Below are positions 32,017 to 39,628 of a stretch of 42,942 nt of DNA, piece by piece. The notes beneath the pieces are model-generated. The model was not told the DNA's origin, did no database searches, and worked only from the letters and a program-made list of their open reading frames with translations. Source of the DNA: Marinisporobacter balticus. Its GTDB lineage: Bacteria; Bacillota; Clostridia; Peptostreptococcales; Thermotaleaceae. Location: assembly GCF_004345705.1 (NCBI RefSeq), contig NZ_SLWV01000031.1:1-42942 (forward strand), in the 5' to 3' direction. Both the position numbers and the translations under genes were made by a program. The number at the start of each line of letters is the position of its first letter. Within the stretch, counting starts at the first letter, position 1.

Positions 32017-32997
32017 TTAACCACACTTGGTTTTTAAATGTATTTCACTTTGAATTAATTCTTTAAATATTGATTCAAGTATGGGTATTGGAATTGAATT
32101 ACCTGCTTGCTTATATAACGCTCCGTTTAATTTACCTTTTCTGCCTGGATGAACACTTAATGCATTATAAAAATCTTCATCCGAATAACCTTGTAACCTC
32201 CAACACTCTAGTTCAGTTAGATATCTGTATCTACCATCCCCTAAATCAATTACACCACTATTAGGGCATCTCATTTGTTTTGTAGTAATTGTCTTGCAGA
32301 AATCTTTTATAATTTCTACCCTTCCACCAAAAACTCCATCTTTAATATTAATTTTTTTAAGCATACTCGGTTGAGTCACTATATACTTTTCTTCTTCTGT
32401 ATCTTCTAAAAGCTCACTTATGTTAGGTGTTTTTTGTTTTTCAAGTATGTTGAAGTTAAAAAACGTTCCGCTCAAACAACTTACTGTAAATACCCTTTCT
32501 CTTTTTTGCGGCAATCCAAAATCTATTGCGTTTAATATTTCAAAATTACTTGTATAACCCATATTATTCATTTCATCTAAGTATTTATTGAAGTTATGCC
32601 TCATATGTTTCGATAGTACATTTTTAACATTTTCCCATATAACAAATTTAGGTTTCCAAACCCCCATCTGCTTTATAATATTTATAGTTTCCCACATCAA
32701 AGAAGATCTTGTTCTTTTCCCTAGATCCGCTCCTTTTTGTTTTCCTGCTATACTAAAATCTTGACACGGAGAACCGTGAATAAGGATATCTGGTTTAAGA
32801 TTCCAACCAACCACAGATTGCGTTTTGTATTTTAGATCTTTGTTAAATATTGCATTGTAGCTCCTTACTGCTTTTTCATCTATTTCTACATAATCTATCG
32901 ATCTGATTGGTATTCCTAAATTGATCAAGGCTTTTCTTGGTGCTCCAATTCCGCCAAATAATTCTAATATTTGAATTATGTCCTCACCTTCTTTCAT
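32017..32997 (-). CDS. C5-cytosine DNA methyltransferase
   Basis: 326 residues with the full motif order: SAM site ILELFGGIGAP (10-20), motif IV GSPCQDFS with nucleophile C78, motif VI ENV (122-124), motif VIII-like QKRERVF, and motif X QAGNSIPIPI. The target domain lies at about 205-265. No restriction enzyme is near, so it is an orphan phage methylase that would shield the DNA from host restriction or affect packaging or expression. Confidence 0.93.
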   Translation of the reverse strand: MKEGEDIIQILELFGGIGAPRKALINLGIPIRSIDYVEIDEKAVRSYNAIFNKDLKYKTQSVVGWNLKPDILIHGSPCQDFSIAGKQKGADLGKRTRSSLMWETINIIKQMGVWKPKFVIWENVKNVLSKHMRHNFNKYLDEMNNMGYTSNFEILNAIDFGLPQKRERVFTVSCLSGTFFNFNILEKQKTPNISELLEDTEEEKYIVTQPSMLKKINIKDGVFGGRVEIIKDFCKTITTKQMRCPNSGVIDLGDGRYRYLTELECWRLQGYSDEDFYNALSVHPGRKGKLNGALYKQAGNSIPIPILESIFKELIQSEIHLKTKCG

Positions 32998-33027
32998 TGT
33001 CGCTAACTACAACTTTTGTGCTTAACT

Positions 33028-33309
33028 TTAGTAATACTTTCCACGATTTTTATAATATTCGAATCTTCCCGACTTCCTCAATTGATGTACTTTAGCTGCT
33101 AATGTACTTTCCGTTTTCCCTAGGGCCATTGACATTGTACTCAATTCATCAAACTCCCAAAACTTACATAAATATTCAAGTTCTTCATCTGTTAGTGTCT
33201 TCCCATGCTTTTCATGGAAAATTGGGTTGTATTTCATTCTTCTGCAACAATCAAACTCTATATTTTCTTGTATAGCAGACATGGGATCACGCTCTCTTTC
33301 CCTTCGCAT
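33028..33309 (-). CDS. HTH-like small protein
   Basis: Up to 93 residues. The part DEELEYLCKFWEFDELSTMSMALGKTESTLAAKVHQLRKSGRFEYYK looks like a SANT/Myb-type or sigma-like helical HTH used for DNA contacts. Start is uncertain: ATG 33309 has only weak site, ATG 33282 lies after GAAAGAGAG. Function probably regulatory. Confidence 0.68.
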   Translation of the reverse strand: MRRERERDPMSAIQENIEFDCCRRMKYNPIFHEKHGKTLTDEELEYLCKFWEFDELSTMSMALGKTESTLAAKVHQLRKSGRFEYYKNRGKYY

Positions 33310-33361
33310 TTTTTCTTTACAAAATTAATGCAGTTGTAGCATTGTCTACTTATTATTTTCT

Positions 33362-33694
33362 TCATTTTTCTTCATCTCTGTCTATAGATCTTTTAGCTTC
33401 AAAACCTTTTGGATACCTTGCTTCTAGCTTTGCTATGTTATAAGATGCTATACAACTTAGATCTATGCCCAATGCTTCTGCCATTTTTGCTACATACCAG
33501 AACACGTCTCCTGTTTCTTCTATTAGCTTTGCTTTATCTAGTTTATGTCCTTGGAACAATACTTTTTTCATGTGTTCTAATGTTTCCGCAGCTTCTCCGC
33601 TCATGCCCATTGCCGCATTAAGAATATTTTGTTTTTCATCCTCTAGTTTTACATCTGTTCTCATTGCTTTCTTTTGATAATCATTAAGTTTCAT
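33362..33694 (-). CDS. MazG-like nucleotide pyrophosphohydrolase
   Basis: 110 residues with the MazG metal motif: E34xxE37 (SGEAAE) and E59/E60xxD63 (EETGDVFWYVA). Phage MazG proteins hydrolyse (d)NTPs or lower ppGpp; which applies cannot be read from sequence. Between the sigma factor and HTH genes. Confidence 0.88.
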   Translation of the reverse strand: MKLNDYQKKAMRTDVKLEDEKQNILNAAMGMSGEAAETLEHMKKVLFQGHKLDKAKLIEETGDVFWYVAKMAEALGIDLSCIASYNIAKLEARYPKGFEAKRSIDRDEEK

Positions 33695-33697
33695 TTT

Positions 33698-34264
33698 TTA
33701 ACTTGCCCCTTTCAATTTTCTGCTTATCACTTTTGCTACTGCTGTTTGTGTTACACCGATTTTTTCTGCTATAACTCTTTGCTTTACCCCTTTTATGTAG
33801 CTAAATATTATGTATTGCTCCTTTGGAGAAAGCTTTTGAATTCTATCTATTGCTCTTACAACAATATCTTTTTCTATAATTTTCTCTGTGAAATCAGTTT
33901 GATCTACTATCAAATCACTTACTGTTTGTACTTCGCTATTATCAAGTTTTTCTTCTAAGCTACTTAAGCCTTTCACTTTTGCTGTTTTCCTTGTAAATCT
34001 TACGTTCCTTACTCTATTGAACATCCGTAACTCATTTGTAATTACCTTATCTGCAAATGCTCCAAATGCAGTTCCAGTTGATACATCATATTTTTTATAT
34101 GCATTCCATAAACCGATTCTTGCTGTCTGCTTCAAATCATCAATATCGTAAAAATTTCTATATGTTTGTGCTCTTTTATATACTAGATTTTCATATCGTT
34201 CATATACTTCTTCAAAGCTTAATTCACTCGCTTGATCTTTACCAATAATGATTAGCTTTCTCAT
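33698..34264 (-). CDS. Phage-encoded sigma-70-type factor
   Basis: 188 residues: region 2 (about 16-85; YENLVYKRAQTYRNFYDIDDLKQTARIGLWNAYKKYD) and region 4 HTH (about 138-185; IQKLSPKEQYIIFSYIKGVKQRVIAEKIGVTQTAVAKV), joined by a linker. Regions 1 and 3 are absent. It could redirect host RNA polymerase to phage promoters; with a Spo0A homologue present, an effect on sporulation is also possible. Confidence 0.85.
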   Translation of the reverse strand: MRKLIIIGKDQASELSFEEVYERYENLVYKRAQTYRNFYDIDDLKQTARIGLWNAYKKYDVSTGTAFGAFADKVITNELRMFNRVRNVRFTRKTAKVKGLSSLEEKLDNSEVQTVSDLIVDQTDFTEKIIEKDIVVRAIDRIQKLSPKEQYIIFSYIKGVKQRVIAEKIGVTQTAVAKVISRKLKGAS

Positions 34265-34267
34265 TTT

Positions 34268-34489
34268 TTAAGCACATTCTTTCTTCTTCCCTGCTCTTGT
34301 TTTTTTGCTTTTAACCGCTTCAACTGTGTATTCGCCTGTTGTTATCATTGACTTTAAAACAGCTTCTCTGTAATGTTCTGTCTGAAACAAATAGAATCTT
34401 TCATACTTCCCGATCAATTGCCCTGCAAATTCTTTTTTCTTACTACTTGATTTAACTCTATAATTTTTACCTATTTGCAATCTTGCCAT
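34268..34489 (-). CDS. Small basic hypothetical protein
   Basis: 73 residues, lysine-rich (VKSSSKKKEFAGQLIGKYERFYLFQ), with an SH3-like strand pattern that is common in small phage proteins. It overlaps the end of the 58-residue gene upstream. Function unknown. Confidence 0.68.
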   Translation of the reverse strand: MARLQIGKNYRVKSSSKKKEFAGQLIGKYERFYLFQTEHYREAVLKSMITTGEYTVEAVKSKKTRAGKKKECA

Positions 34490-34643
34490 TGTGCTTCCCC
34501 CCTAGATTTTCTTTTACTGCTTCTAGCATTTCTAAAAGCTTGTATCCATCAAAATATAAATCTGATATCATTTCTAAACATTCATTCGTGCTAAAGAAAT
34601 CATTAACGCATATTTGATTTTCTAATTCTCGTTTCTCGCACAT
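34467..34643 (-). CDS. Small acidic hypothetical protein
   Basis: 58 residues from ATG 34643 with AGGTGAG upstream; helical (CLEMISDLYFDGYKLLEMLEAV). Its end overlaps the next gene by 23 bp, so the two are translationally linked. Function unknown. Confidence 0.62.
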   Translation of the reverse strand: MCEKRELENQICVNDFFSTNECLEMISDLYFDGYKLLEMLEAVKENLGGKHNGKIANR

Positions 34644-34719
34644 CTAACTCACCTATTTGTTTATATTTTTTCTTTTTATCCCTAATATGGTAAAATCTTT
34701 TAAAAGGGAGGTGATATAT

Positions 34720-35187
34720 ATGAAATGGAACCCAACAAATCCAATTTGTTCAAATATTCAACCAAGATTAGCAGTCTCTGATTATAAAAAAGATATTAAA
34801 TTTGACTTTTTAGAAGGCGATTTAGTTTTAAATGAAACTGTTGAAGGTTTTGAATGTTTTAATCAAAAGTTCATCAAAGTTTTACTTACAGATGAAACAC
34901 CAATTATTAAATATGGGTTATTTGAGTTATTACCTACATCTAAAAATCAAACTGAATTTGAAAAAGAATGTGGGAAACTAGCATATGCTATCGTTTCACA
35001 TCAATTTTCTGATTCTACTTTTGAAAATCCTAACGGATTAGGTCATACTGTTGAAAAAATTTATAGTATTTCTAAAGAAGTTCTAAATGATATTAACTAC
35101 TTGATTGTAGAAGCATCAGCTACAGGTCTTAATGAAACATCTACAATTAAAGTTCCTTTGAAGCTTGTTGAAGAGCATATGCAATAG
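34720..35187 (+). CDS. Plus-strand island gene 2
   Basis: 155 residues from ATG 34720 (AAAGGGAGGTG upstream; an upstream in-frame ATG lacks a site). A strand-rich soluble protein (MKWNPTNPICSNIQPRLA at the start). It lies against the direction of the early operon. TTCTTTTTATC (34670-34680) precedes it, shared with island gene 1. Its last 41 bp overlap the convergent coiled-coil gene 35147. No family recognised. Confidence 0.7.
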   Translation: MKWNPTNPICSNIQPRLAVSDYKKDIKFDFLEGDLVLNETVEGFECFNQKFIKVLLTDETPIIKYGLFELLPTSKNQTEFEKECGKLAYAIVSHQFSDSTFENPNGLGHTVEKIYSISKEVLNDINYLIVEASATGLNETSTIKVPLKLVEEHMQ

Positions 35188-35389
35188 TTCTTAAAATATC
35201 ATTTGTTATAGAACCTTCACTAACATCAATGTTATTTAAAAATGGTGGTAGGTTAACTTTTACAGTCTGTATAAAACTTTCAGTATCAAATTCTTTCGGT
35301 TGAACTTGAACTCGTCCTTCAAGTTCAGCTATTTTTTTTTCAATTTTACTAACTCTTTTTTCTATATTTTCACTTGTTTCTTTCATCAT
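35147..35389 (-). CDS. Coiled-coil partner, overlaps island gene 2
   Basis: 80 residues with GAGGAGG upstream; two adjacent ATG codons possible. Coil (ENIEKRVSKIEKKIAELEGRV) then QPKEFDTESFIQ and a helical end. The core EKKxAELE...QPKE is shared with the 49-residue product at 29578. Overlaps the plus-strand gene by 41 bp. Confidence 0.68.
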   Translation of the reverse strand: MMKETSENIEKRVSKIEKKIAELEGRVQVQPKEFDTESFIQTVKVNLPPFLNNIDVSEGSITNDILRTIAYALQQASKEL

Positions 35390-35413
35390 CTGTTCCTCCT
35401 CTTATAAAATCTT

Positions 35414-35560
35414 CTACGCACATTCCGATCCGCTCCTGTTGCTCATTAGAAAGTACTCAATTACACCTTCTTTGACTTCTTCAGCACTCATTTTTTCTAA
35501 GTCTCCTAAAACTATATCCGAACCATTTTTCAAAGCAGAATATATATGCCATTTGTTCAT
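35414..35560 (-). CDS. Small hypothetical protein
   Basis: 48 residues (MNKWHIYSALKNGSDIVLGDLEKM...) with AGGAGGT before ATG 35560, directly behind the helicase gene. Acidic and soluble; function unknown. Confidence 0.62.
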   Translation of the reverse strand: MNKWHIYSALKNGSDIVLGDLEKMSAEEVKEGVIEYFLMSNRSGSECA

Positions 35561-35561
35561 A

Positions 35562-36842
35562 TTACGACCTCCTATGCTTTTCTAACGACTCATAATCAAT
35601 AAACTTTGTACATGGTGCCACCCAACCTAGTTTTACAATTCCTACCGGGCCATTCCGTTGTTTTGCAATTATGATTTCAGCTTCACCTCTGTTCTCGGAA
35701 GATGGATCATAATACTCTTCCCTATGTATGAACATTACTATGTCTGCATCATATTCAATTTGTCCTGTTTCTCTCAAATCAGAAAGGATTGGTTTGTTAT
35801 TTGATCTTTGTGTGTTTGCTCTGCTTAAAGAACTTATAACTATTACTGGTACATCTATTTCTTTTGCTAAATTTTTAAGATTTCTTGATATGCTTTCAAC
35901 TTGTTCTCTTCTGCTACTGCCTTCTATTGCTCGTACCATTTGTAGGTAGTCTATTATGATAAGATCTAATCCTTTTCTTCTTTTCAGTTTTCTTGCCATG
36001 CTTTTCATTTCTGCTACTGTGCTATTTGCTTTATCGCTTATAAAGATATTTCTTCGGTATAATATGTTGGTAGCTTTTGCTAATCTTCCCCAGTCATTAT
36101 CTCCCATGGATTTCCCGCGAATCTTTTCATCGCTTACTATTGCTTCACTCATTACCATGCGTTTTATTAATGCTTCTTTTGACATTTCAAAACTGAATAT
36201 CGCAACTTTGTTTCCTTTTTCTGCTGCATTCTGTCCAATATTAACTGCTAATGCTGTTTTACCCATACTTGGTCTTGCTGCCAAGTAAATCAAATCTTGC
36301 TTTTGCAGTCCATCTGTCATTCTATCTAGCGCCTTATACCCTGTTGTAACACCACTAATTCCATTGATTTTATATCTTTCTTCTATCCCATCCAGCACTT
36401 CAAAGACAATATCTTTTGTTTCTGTAAACTCTGCTGATTCAACCGTTTCATTAAGCTTAAATACTTCCTGTTCCGTAAATTCTGAAACATCTTCTCCTGC
36501 TTTAGCTTTTTCCATTATTTCTTGTGCCAGATAATAATAACTCCTTCGATTTGTAACTCCTTTAAGCTGTTTCATGTAGTTTAAAAAATTTGTTGTTGTC
36601 GGTTCTGCATTAGATAATGCTATTAGCTCCGTGATATTGATTTTCTGGTTCATATGTTCAGCTAATGTTAGGTGATCAATTTGTTTATTGTCTTGTACCA
36701 TTTCTTTGATTGCTTCAAATATTGCTTTGTGTGTATTACTAACAAAATCATTTTCTGTTAATATGAATCCTTCCTTAGCGCAATTATAATCTTGTATCAT
36801 ACAGCTAAGTATTGATTGTTCTAGATTTAAATTTTGAATCAT
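35562..36842 (-). CDS. Replicative DNA helicase, DnaB-like
   Basis: 426 residues: N-terminal domain (1-100; NLEQSILSCMIQDY), linker, then RecA-type ATPase with Walker A ARPSMGKTA (189-197), Walker B LIIIDYLQM, and the SSLSRANTQRSNNKPILSDLRETGQIEYDAD arginine-finger region. The hexameric fork helicase for phage replication. The organiser at 36854 is upstream and probably loads it. Confidence 0.95.
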   Translation of the reverse strand: MIQNLNLEQSILSCMIQDYNCAKEGFILTENDFVSNTHKAIFEAIKEMVQDNKQIDHLTLAEHMNQKINITELIALSNAEPTTTNFLNYMKQLKGVTNRRSYYYLAQEIMEKAKAGEDVSEFTEQEVFKLNETVESAEFTETKDIVFEVLDGIEERYKINGISGVTTGYKALDRMTDGLQKQDLIYLAARPSMGKTALAVNIGQNAAEKGNKVAIFSFEMSKEALIKRMVMSEAIVSDEKIRGKSMGDNDWGRLAKATNILYRRNIFISDKANSTVAEMKSMARKLKRRKGLDLIIIDYLQMVRAIEGSSRREQVESISRNLKNLAKEIDVPVIVISSLSRANTQRSNNKPILSDLRETGQIEYDADIVMFIHREEYYDPSSENRGEAEIIIAKQRNGPVGIVKLGWVAPCTKFIDYESLEKHRRS

Positions 36843-36853
36843 AGCCTCACCTC

Positions 36854-37561
36854 TTAACTAGTTACTTGATACTGAGCATATGGATCTAACTGCTTTTCTT
36901 TTTCTTTCTTTTTATCTTTTTTAATCCATGATCTAATAGTGAGATAATCACTTTTTGTTTTCTTTCCTTTCCCACCTTTCCAGTTATTGAGATCTTCTAT
37001 TTTTTCGCTTATAAGTTCTTCTCCAAATTCTTCAATTAATTTTTTGTATTCGATTGCAGTCATAAAAACAAAATCATGATATTTTATTTTTTTATTGTTT
37101 TTATCTTTATCTTTATCTAACTCTATATCTATATCTATATCTATCTCTTGTCGGACATCGCGAGGACTAGGCTCGGACAATTTAAGGACATTGTCCTCTT
37201 TTTTTTCTCTGTACTCTCTTTTTTTCTTCGCCCATTCTGTTTCATGACCAATCATGTTTTTAGTTTCTAGCATGAATAACGCTCCATCATCCAAAATGTC
37301 CATTAAGCCTAGTTTTACAAATAAATCTGTTGCGACTTTAACTGTGTCTATATCTGTATTTGTAATACTTGACAACATTTCGGGTGTATAGGGTATTGTA
37401 TTTCTAAACATCAATTTCCCTTCTGTTCCTATGCTCTTCAACAACAATTTTAAATAAAAATTAATGTATTTTTCTCCATTAGGCATATTCTCAACCAATT
37501 TAATTTCTTCTCTATCGAAAAAATTATCCTTAAGCTTTAGCCAATAATATTTTTTTGCCAT
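36854..37561 (-). CDS. Phage replisome organiser with dipeptide repeat
   Basis: 235 residues. The N-terminal winged-helix domain (YYWLKLKDNFFDREEIKLVENMPNGEKYINFYLKLLLKS) marks the phage replisome organiser family. A linker holds IDIDIDIELDKDKDK, encoded by hexanucleotide repeats (TTTATC x3 at 37100-37117; TATATC x3 at 37124-37141). The C-terminal YLTIRSWIKKD is DnaD-tail-like. It should bind the phage origin and recruit the helicase. Confidence 0.88.
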   Translation of the reverse strand: MAKKYYWLKLKDNFFDREEIKLVENMPNGEKYINFYLKLLLKSIGTEGKLMFRNTIPYTPEMLSSITNTDIDTVKVATDLFVKLGLMDILDDGALFMLETKNMIGHETEWAKKKREYREKKEDNVLKLSEPSPRDVRQEIDIDIDIELDKDKDKNNKKIKYHDFVFMTAIEYKKLIEEFGEELISEKIEDLNNWKGGKGKKTKSDYLTIRSWIKKDKKKEKEKQLDPYAQYQVTS

Positions 37562-37565
37562 ATAA

Positions 37566-37691
37566 TCACCTCTGGTAAAATTTTTGTATAATTATTAAGA
37601 AAGTTGTAAATACTAATACTAGAAAAATTATTGCGATTTTGAAATTTGTTCTTTTTCTGTATCCAAATCGTTCTAATTTAATTAGATTCAC
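37566..37691 (-). CDS. Small single-span membrane protein
   Basis: 41 residues from GTG 37691, with AAAGGAGG 12 bp upstream. A basic N-terminus (NLIKLERFGYRKRTNFK) precedes a hydrophobic span (IAIIFLVLVFTTFLIII). Its TGA lies within the ribosome site of the organiser gene. Function unknown. Confidence 0.55.
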   Translation of the reverse strand: MNLIKLERFGYRKRTNFKIAIIFLVLVFTTFLIIIQKFYQR

Positions 37692-37692
37692 C

Positions 37693-37782
37693 TTTTAAAA
37701 CCGCCTCCTTTGTGGTATAATTTAGATATAAGTTTTTAACAAGTAATCTTTGTTGAGTCTCCAGCTCTTCAAAGATTTTTTT
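37693..37782 (+). ncRNA. Candidate plus-strand small RNA in the early leader
   Basis: TTTTAA (37693-37698), 17 bp, TATAAT (37716-37721) with TGG extension predicts a start near 37728. It ends in AATCTTTG/CAAAGATT (37745-37752, 37770-37777) with an internal GAG/CTC stem and a T run to 37782. About 55 nt, antisense to the spacer between the HTH gene and the small membrane gene of the early operon. Confidence 0.5.
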
Positions 37783-37810
37783 ATGTTTTTTTCAAATTGG
37801 ATCATCCTCT

Positions 37811-38335
37811 CTAGGAGCAGTACTTCTTTTTTTTCATTCGTGCAGCTTGTAGTTTTTCAAGCACCTTTATTTTGAACTGACTAAAATATTTTGCTAATGA
37901 AGCCCAGTGCATGTTCATGCATGTTCTAACATCTGCTACTTGAAGTTCTTGTTTATAGAGTTCTTCAAGTTCTTCTTCAGTTAATTCTCCTTGTTTATTT
38001 AACAGAAGTTCAATGATCTTTTCTGTAGCTGTTATTGCTTCTTTAAGCTCCTTGACCATTCTATACAGGACTATTAAATAATGGTCGTCAACTTTGTCCA
38101 AATACAAGGTTTTGAAAAATCCTAAATTATTTTCATTATTGTGTTCTATTGCCAATCTAGGAAAATTCAATTGATCTGCAATTCGTCGAACTACATCCGT
38201 GGGTATATTAGCTTGTTTTGATTCATACCTTGCATAAGTCGACTGGCTTACCCCACCTATTTGAGCCATTTGAGTTTGAGATAATCCGGATTTTACTCTG
38301 AATTCTTTCATCAAATCTGGTACTCTACTTTTCAC
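37811..38335 (-). CDS. XRE-family HTH protein with helical C-terminal domain
   Basis: 174 residues: XRE HTH (about 8-60; LSQTQMAQIGGVSQSTYARYESKQANIPT) and an all-helical C-terminal half (LEELYKQELQVADVRTCMNMHWASLAKY). GTG 38335 has AGGAGG 8 bp upstream. Second gene of the early operon, so an early regulator or activator rather than the lysogenic repressor. Confidence 0.82.
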   Translation of the reverse strand: MKSRVPDLMKEFRVKSGLSQTQMAQIGGVSQSTYARYESKQANIPTDVVRRIADQLNFPRLAIEHNNENNLGFFKTLYLDKVDDHYLIVLYRMVKELKEAITATEKIIELLLNKQGELTEEELEELYKQELQVADVRTCMNMHWASLAKYFSQFKIKVLEKLQAARMKKKKYCS

Positions 38336-38359
38336 CTTTATTCCCTCCTTATGTTAATT

Positions 38360-38371
38360 TTGGTTAACCAA
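38360..38371. promoter_or_regulatory. Palindrome TTGGTTAACCAA
   Basis: A perfect 12-bp palindrome 25 bp upstream of the XRE gene, followed by GGTATTACC. Possible operator for that protein. Confidence 0.5.
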
Positions 38372-38416
38372 TATATGGTATTACCCAATGACCTACGTTA
38401 AACTAAAAGTAAGCAA

Positions 38417-38432
38417 CGTAAATTTATTTACT
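38417..38432. promoter_or_regulatory. Repressor operator-like dyad (downstream of cro)
   Basis: CGTAAATTTATTTACT, one mismatch from the perfect dyad at 38664-38679, so it belongs to the same operator family. Confidence 0.5.
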
Positions 38433-38433
38433 G

Positions 38434-38646
38434 TTATTGCAAAAAAATATATTCTCTAAAATTCAAATTATGTTCGTCACAATACTTTATTAAACCTCCA
38501 AAAAATTTTATTCCAGCACCAACTCCATCATTTAAAATAACAGATACTTGCGAGCGTTTAACACCAATTGATCTGGCAAATGATGTTTTGTTTCCTTCAA
38601 ACTTTTCATCTACTAATTTTTGTATTTTAAGTATATTAGGTTTCAT
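38434..38646 (-). CDS. Cro-like XRE HTH protein
   Basis: 70 residues, a single HTH (NKTSFARSIGVKRSQVSVILNDG) with a short tail. It is the first leftward gene from the divergent switch region, the Cro position. Should compete with the CI-like repressor for the TTTACG operators. Confidence 0.82.
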   Translation of the reverse strand: MKPNILKIQKLVDEKFEGNKTSFARSIGVKRSQVSVILNDGVGAGIKFFGGLIKYCDEHNLNFREYIFLQ

Positions 38647-38663
38647 GTATTCCTCCTGTATTT

Positions 38664-38781
38664 CGTAAATGTATTTACGTTACATTTATAGATTACCACT
38701 TCTTGGGTGGCTCGTCAATATATTTACGAAAATTTATTTAATTTTATTTGATTGTTAAATATTTTTACGATAAACTATAAT
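38664..38781. promoter_or_regulatory. Lysogeny switch: divergent promoters and operators
   Basis: Leftward promoter: TTGACG (38713-38718), 17 bp, TAATCT (38690-38695). Rightward: TTGTTA (38752-38757), 18 bp, TATAAT (38776-38781). Operators: a 16-bp dyad CGTAAATGTATTTACG (38664-38679) and further TTTACG half-sites at 38723-38728 and 38764-38769. This is a classic CI/Cro control region. Confidence 0.75.
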
Positions 38782-38831
38782 TAATATTTTAAAAGTATGT
38801 ATGGAATTTGAAAATGAGTAGGAGAGATATT

Positions 38832-39230
38832 ATGTTTGATAAGCATAAATTTAGTGAAATGTTGTTGAAAGCCAAAGGAAATAGAACAAATGAAGATTAT
38901 TATCAAGATTGTGGAGTCAGTAGAGCTTATATATCAAACTATATCAATGCTAAAAGAGATAAAGCCCCCTCTGCTGAAATTATAAAAAAGCTCGCTGATG
39001 CATCGCATAGTAATATAACTTATGAAGATCTTATGATAGCAGCTGGACATATTGAAGACGGAATATCTAAAAAAGAGAGAATGGCAGATAATATTTTGCA
39101 AAAATTTATTGATAAGGGATTTGTTAAAGAAAATGAAGATCTTACAGATGAGAAAAGAAAATGGATATTAGATATGGTCGATCAAGCATTAGAAATAACG
39201 CGGTTAGCAAAAAAGCATCCTAAAGAATAA
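38832..39230 (+). CDS. CI-like repressor, HTH only
   Basis: 132 residues from ATG 38832 (AGGAGAG 5 bp upstream). N-terminal HTH with VSRAYISNYINAKRDKAPS and a helical C-terminus. It lacks the S24 peptidase domain that would allow RecA-stimulated self-cleavage, so induction must use another route. The LexA-box ORF at 39233 overlaps its 3' terminator and may provide that route. Confidence 0.82.
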   Translation: MFDKHKFSEMLLKAKGNRTNEDYYQDCGVSRAYISNYINAKRDKAPSAEIIKKLADASHSNITYEDLMIAAGHIEDGISKKERMADNILQKFIDKGFVKENEDLTDEKRKWILDMVDQALEITRLAKKHPKE

Positions 39231-39247
39231 TTTTAGGATGCTTTTTT
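39212..39247 (+). terminator. Terminator of the CI-like gene
   Basis: AAAGCATCCTAAA and its complement form a 13-bp stem that includes the end of the repressor gene, then six T. Confidence 0.88.
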
Positions 39248-39343
39248 AAATTTATCAATCATTTTAGAAATTTTTTCGTATAAGTCTTGTTCATCATCAT
39301 CTAGATTAATTTTTTTCAGCATTTCATTTTTTACCTTGATCAT
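39233..39343 (-). CDS. LexA-controlled 36-residue ORF, candidate antirepressor
   Basis: 36 residues (MIKVKNEMLKKINLDDDEQDLYEKISKMIDKFKKAS) with AGGGGGAAAAGGG before ATG 39343. A helical charged peptide. Its promoter (TTGATT, 17 bp, TAAAAT on the minus strand at about 39411-39439) is followed at once by a LexA box at 39393-39406. It converges on the CI-like repressor. The antirepressor role is inference from this arrangement. Confidence 0.6.
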   Translation of the reverse strand: MIKVKNEMLKKINLDDDEQDLYEKISKMIDKFKKAS

Positions 39344-39392
39344 TCCCTTTTCCCCCTCAAAGTTGTAGTGGCGAAAACTCGAGTTTTATTTT
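39344..39392. other. Leader of the LexA-controlled ORF
   Basis: Untranslated leader with a perfect 14-bp palindrome, AAAACTCGAGTTTT, at 39374-39387; no further feature seen. Confidence 0.5.
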
Positions 39393-39406
39393 CGAACATA
39401 TGTTCT
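39393..39406 (-). promoter_or_regulatory. LexA (SOS) box
   Basis: CGAACATATGTTCT differs by one base from the symmetric Gram-positive LexA consensus CGAACnnnnGTTCG. It lies just after the -10 of the leftward promoter for the 36-residue ORF, so bound LexA would block transcription until DNA damage. Confidence 0.75.
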
Positions 39407-39546
39407 TGATAATATTTTACATTTCTTTACGTTAAGAATCAATTCTTTTTTTATTATACAGATTTTTTAAAATGCACATGTGTTTTGCTATGCCTTTATT
39501 ATAAACAAAATTTTAATAATAATGTTGAAAATGTACTAAAGTGTAC

Positions 39547-39600
39547 TTTTTTGTCTAAATATATACATATATCGACAAAAAAGACCCCAAAAGGTCTTTT
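39547..39600 (-). terminator. Terminator downstream of the spo0A-like gene
   Basis: AAAAGACC (39579-39586) with GGTCTTTT (39593-39600), T-rich on both sides, so it can work in both directions. A further 9-bp inverted repeat (TTTTTTGTC 39547-39555, GACAAAAAA 39574-39582) overlaps and contains Spo0A-box-like TGTCGAT. Confidence 0.8.
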
Positions 39601-39628
39601 GAAATTTATTATATTCGACTTTATTCGA

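Noticed and set aside
39433..39452. AAGAATCAATTCTT as a terminator
   Set aside because: The loop would be only two bases and the stem AT-rich, so a stable hairpin is doubtful.
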